NCBI RefSeq assembly: GCF_000763295.1
Contig: NZ_JRJE01000003.1
Location: forward strand, 62,001-126,000
Length of the DNA: 64,000 bases
Direction: 5' to 3'
DNA from: Thalassospira australica
Lineage (GTDB): Bacteria; Pseudomonadota; Alphaproteobacteria; Rhodospirillales; Thalassospiraceae
The notes beneath the pieces are model-generated. The model made no database searches, was not told the DNA's origin, and saw only the letters and a program-made list of their open reading frames with translations. The position numbers and the translations under genes are program-made. This document shows, piece after piece, positions 63,697-64,000 of the stretch (its first letter is position 1; each line of letters starts with the position of its first letter).

Positions 63697-64000
63697 ATGA
63701 GCAACGCCACCGACAAACCCGATAGTGCATCGCTTTCCTTTGTTCCGCCTTCGGCGATGACCCTGCCGCGTTATGCCGGTGTCGCAAGCTTCATGCGCGC
63801 CCCGCATCTTTCGATTGAGGATGCAGCCTTAAGCGAGGTCGATATCGCGATGATCGGCGTGCCATGGGATGGCGGCACCACCAACCGCCCCGGCGCGCGG
63901 CACGGTCCGCGCCAGTTGCGCGATCTGTCCACCATGATCCGGCCCAAACACCCGGCCACCGGCCAGAACCCGTTTGAAGACCGCAACATTGCCGATCTGG
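63697..64000 (+). CDS. Agmatinase/ureohydrolase-family enzyme, 3' end beyond the window
   Basis: First 101 codons. The N-terminal region of ureohydrolases is clear: LPRYAGVASFMRAPHLSIEDAALSEVDIAMIGVPWDGGTTNRPGARHGPRQLRDLS. The Mn-binding His/Asp clusters lie beyond the edge. The enzyme would release urea from agmatine, guanidinobutyrate or a similar guanidino compound. GAGGAA lies eight bases before ATG 63697. It is divergent from a LysR gene. Confidence 0.85.
   Translation, partial: MSNATDKPDSASLSFVPPSAMTLPRYAGVASFMRAPHLSIEDAALSEVDIAMIGVPWDGGTTNRPGARHGPRQLRDLSTMIRPKHPATGQNPFEDRNIADL

Overview
The window reads as chromosome of an alphaproteobacterium, most likely a marine Rhodospirillales member of the Thalassospira type. 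This is inferred from gene families (DUF2336, DUF2155, an NDUFA12 homologue beside a MlaD-like protein, a 1235-residue B12-dependent NrdJ, a 3'-half-truncated neighbour of DUF2336) and a GC content of about 55 percent. Most of it is ordinary chromosomal housekeeping with short operons on both strands and clear intrinsic terminators. No phage, integrase, complete insertion sequence or CRISPR array was seen.

Layout. 1-6.3 kb: a conserved unknown gene running off the left edge, a DUF2336 protein, pyruvate kinase, a dCMP-deaminase-type enzyme, and a two-gene receiver/HPt-like unit in which both phosphorylation residues are replaced. 6.5-7.4 kb: three tRNA-Asp(GTC) cassettes, each with its own promoter and terminator. 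7.8-14.1 kb: a complete dipeptide/oligopeptide ABC importer operon ending in an M19 dipeptidase, so uptake and hydrolysis of peptides are encoded together. 14.1-24.6 kb: thioesterase, parE, glutaminase, a lipoprotein, a hydrolase/isochorismatase pair, an RhlE-type helicase with a long tail, a GNAT/Rrf2 pair and an Lrp regulator. 24.7-33.4 kb: MATE exporter, carboxylesterase, chemoreceptor, a YceI-cytochrome b561-YceI cluster, and the DUF2155/unknown/MlaD/NDUFA12 cluster.

33.4-38.0 kb: a long regulatory region (paired NrdR-type boxes, DnaA-type boxes) in front of nrdJ. 38-40.5 kb: small genes, including a 57-residue conserved protein, and a YgiD-like dioxygenase. 40.5-45.3 kb: a copper-resistance run (small secreted protein, cupredoxin, CopA, CopB) followed by an ABC membrane domain that has lost its ATPase domain. 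45.7-56 kb: YjbQ, two TetR regulators with palindromic operators, DMT and SMR exporters, RidA, an epimerase, a UbiH-type hydroxylase, LysR regulators, an acetyltransferase and hydrolases. 56-58 kb: a patatin-like lipase whose last codons are also found as a decayed copy about 0.8 kb away, with an AT-rich orphan gene between them.

60.3-62.6 kb is the most island-like segment: two overlapping, AT-rich unknown genes (a 280-residue soluble protein and a four-segment membrane protein) next to a RHH/RelE toxin-antitoxin pair, followed by a LysR gene diverging from an agmatinase-family gene cut by the right edge.

Four intergenic palindromes (20.5, 26.6, 47.7-48.0 and 57.9 kb) share the arm pattern TAGGnTCnnnACCyATT and mostly TA flanks, and look like one family of non-autonomous elements. 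The largest is a 269-base element predicted to fold as a cloverleaf.
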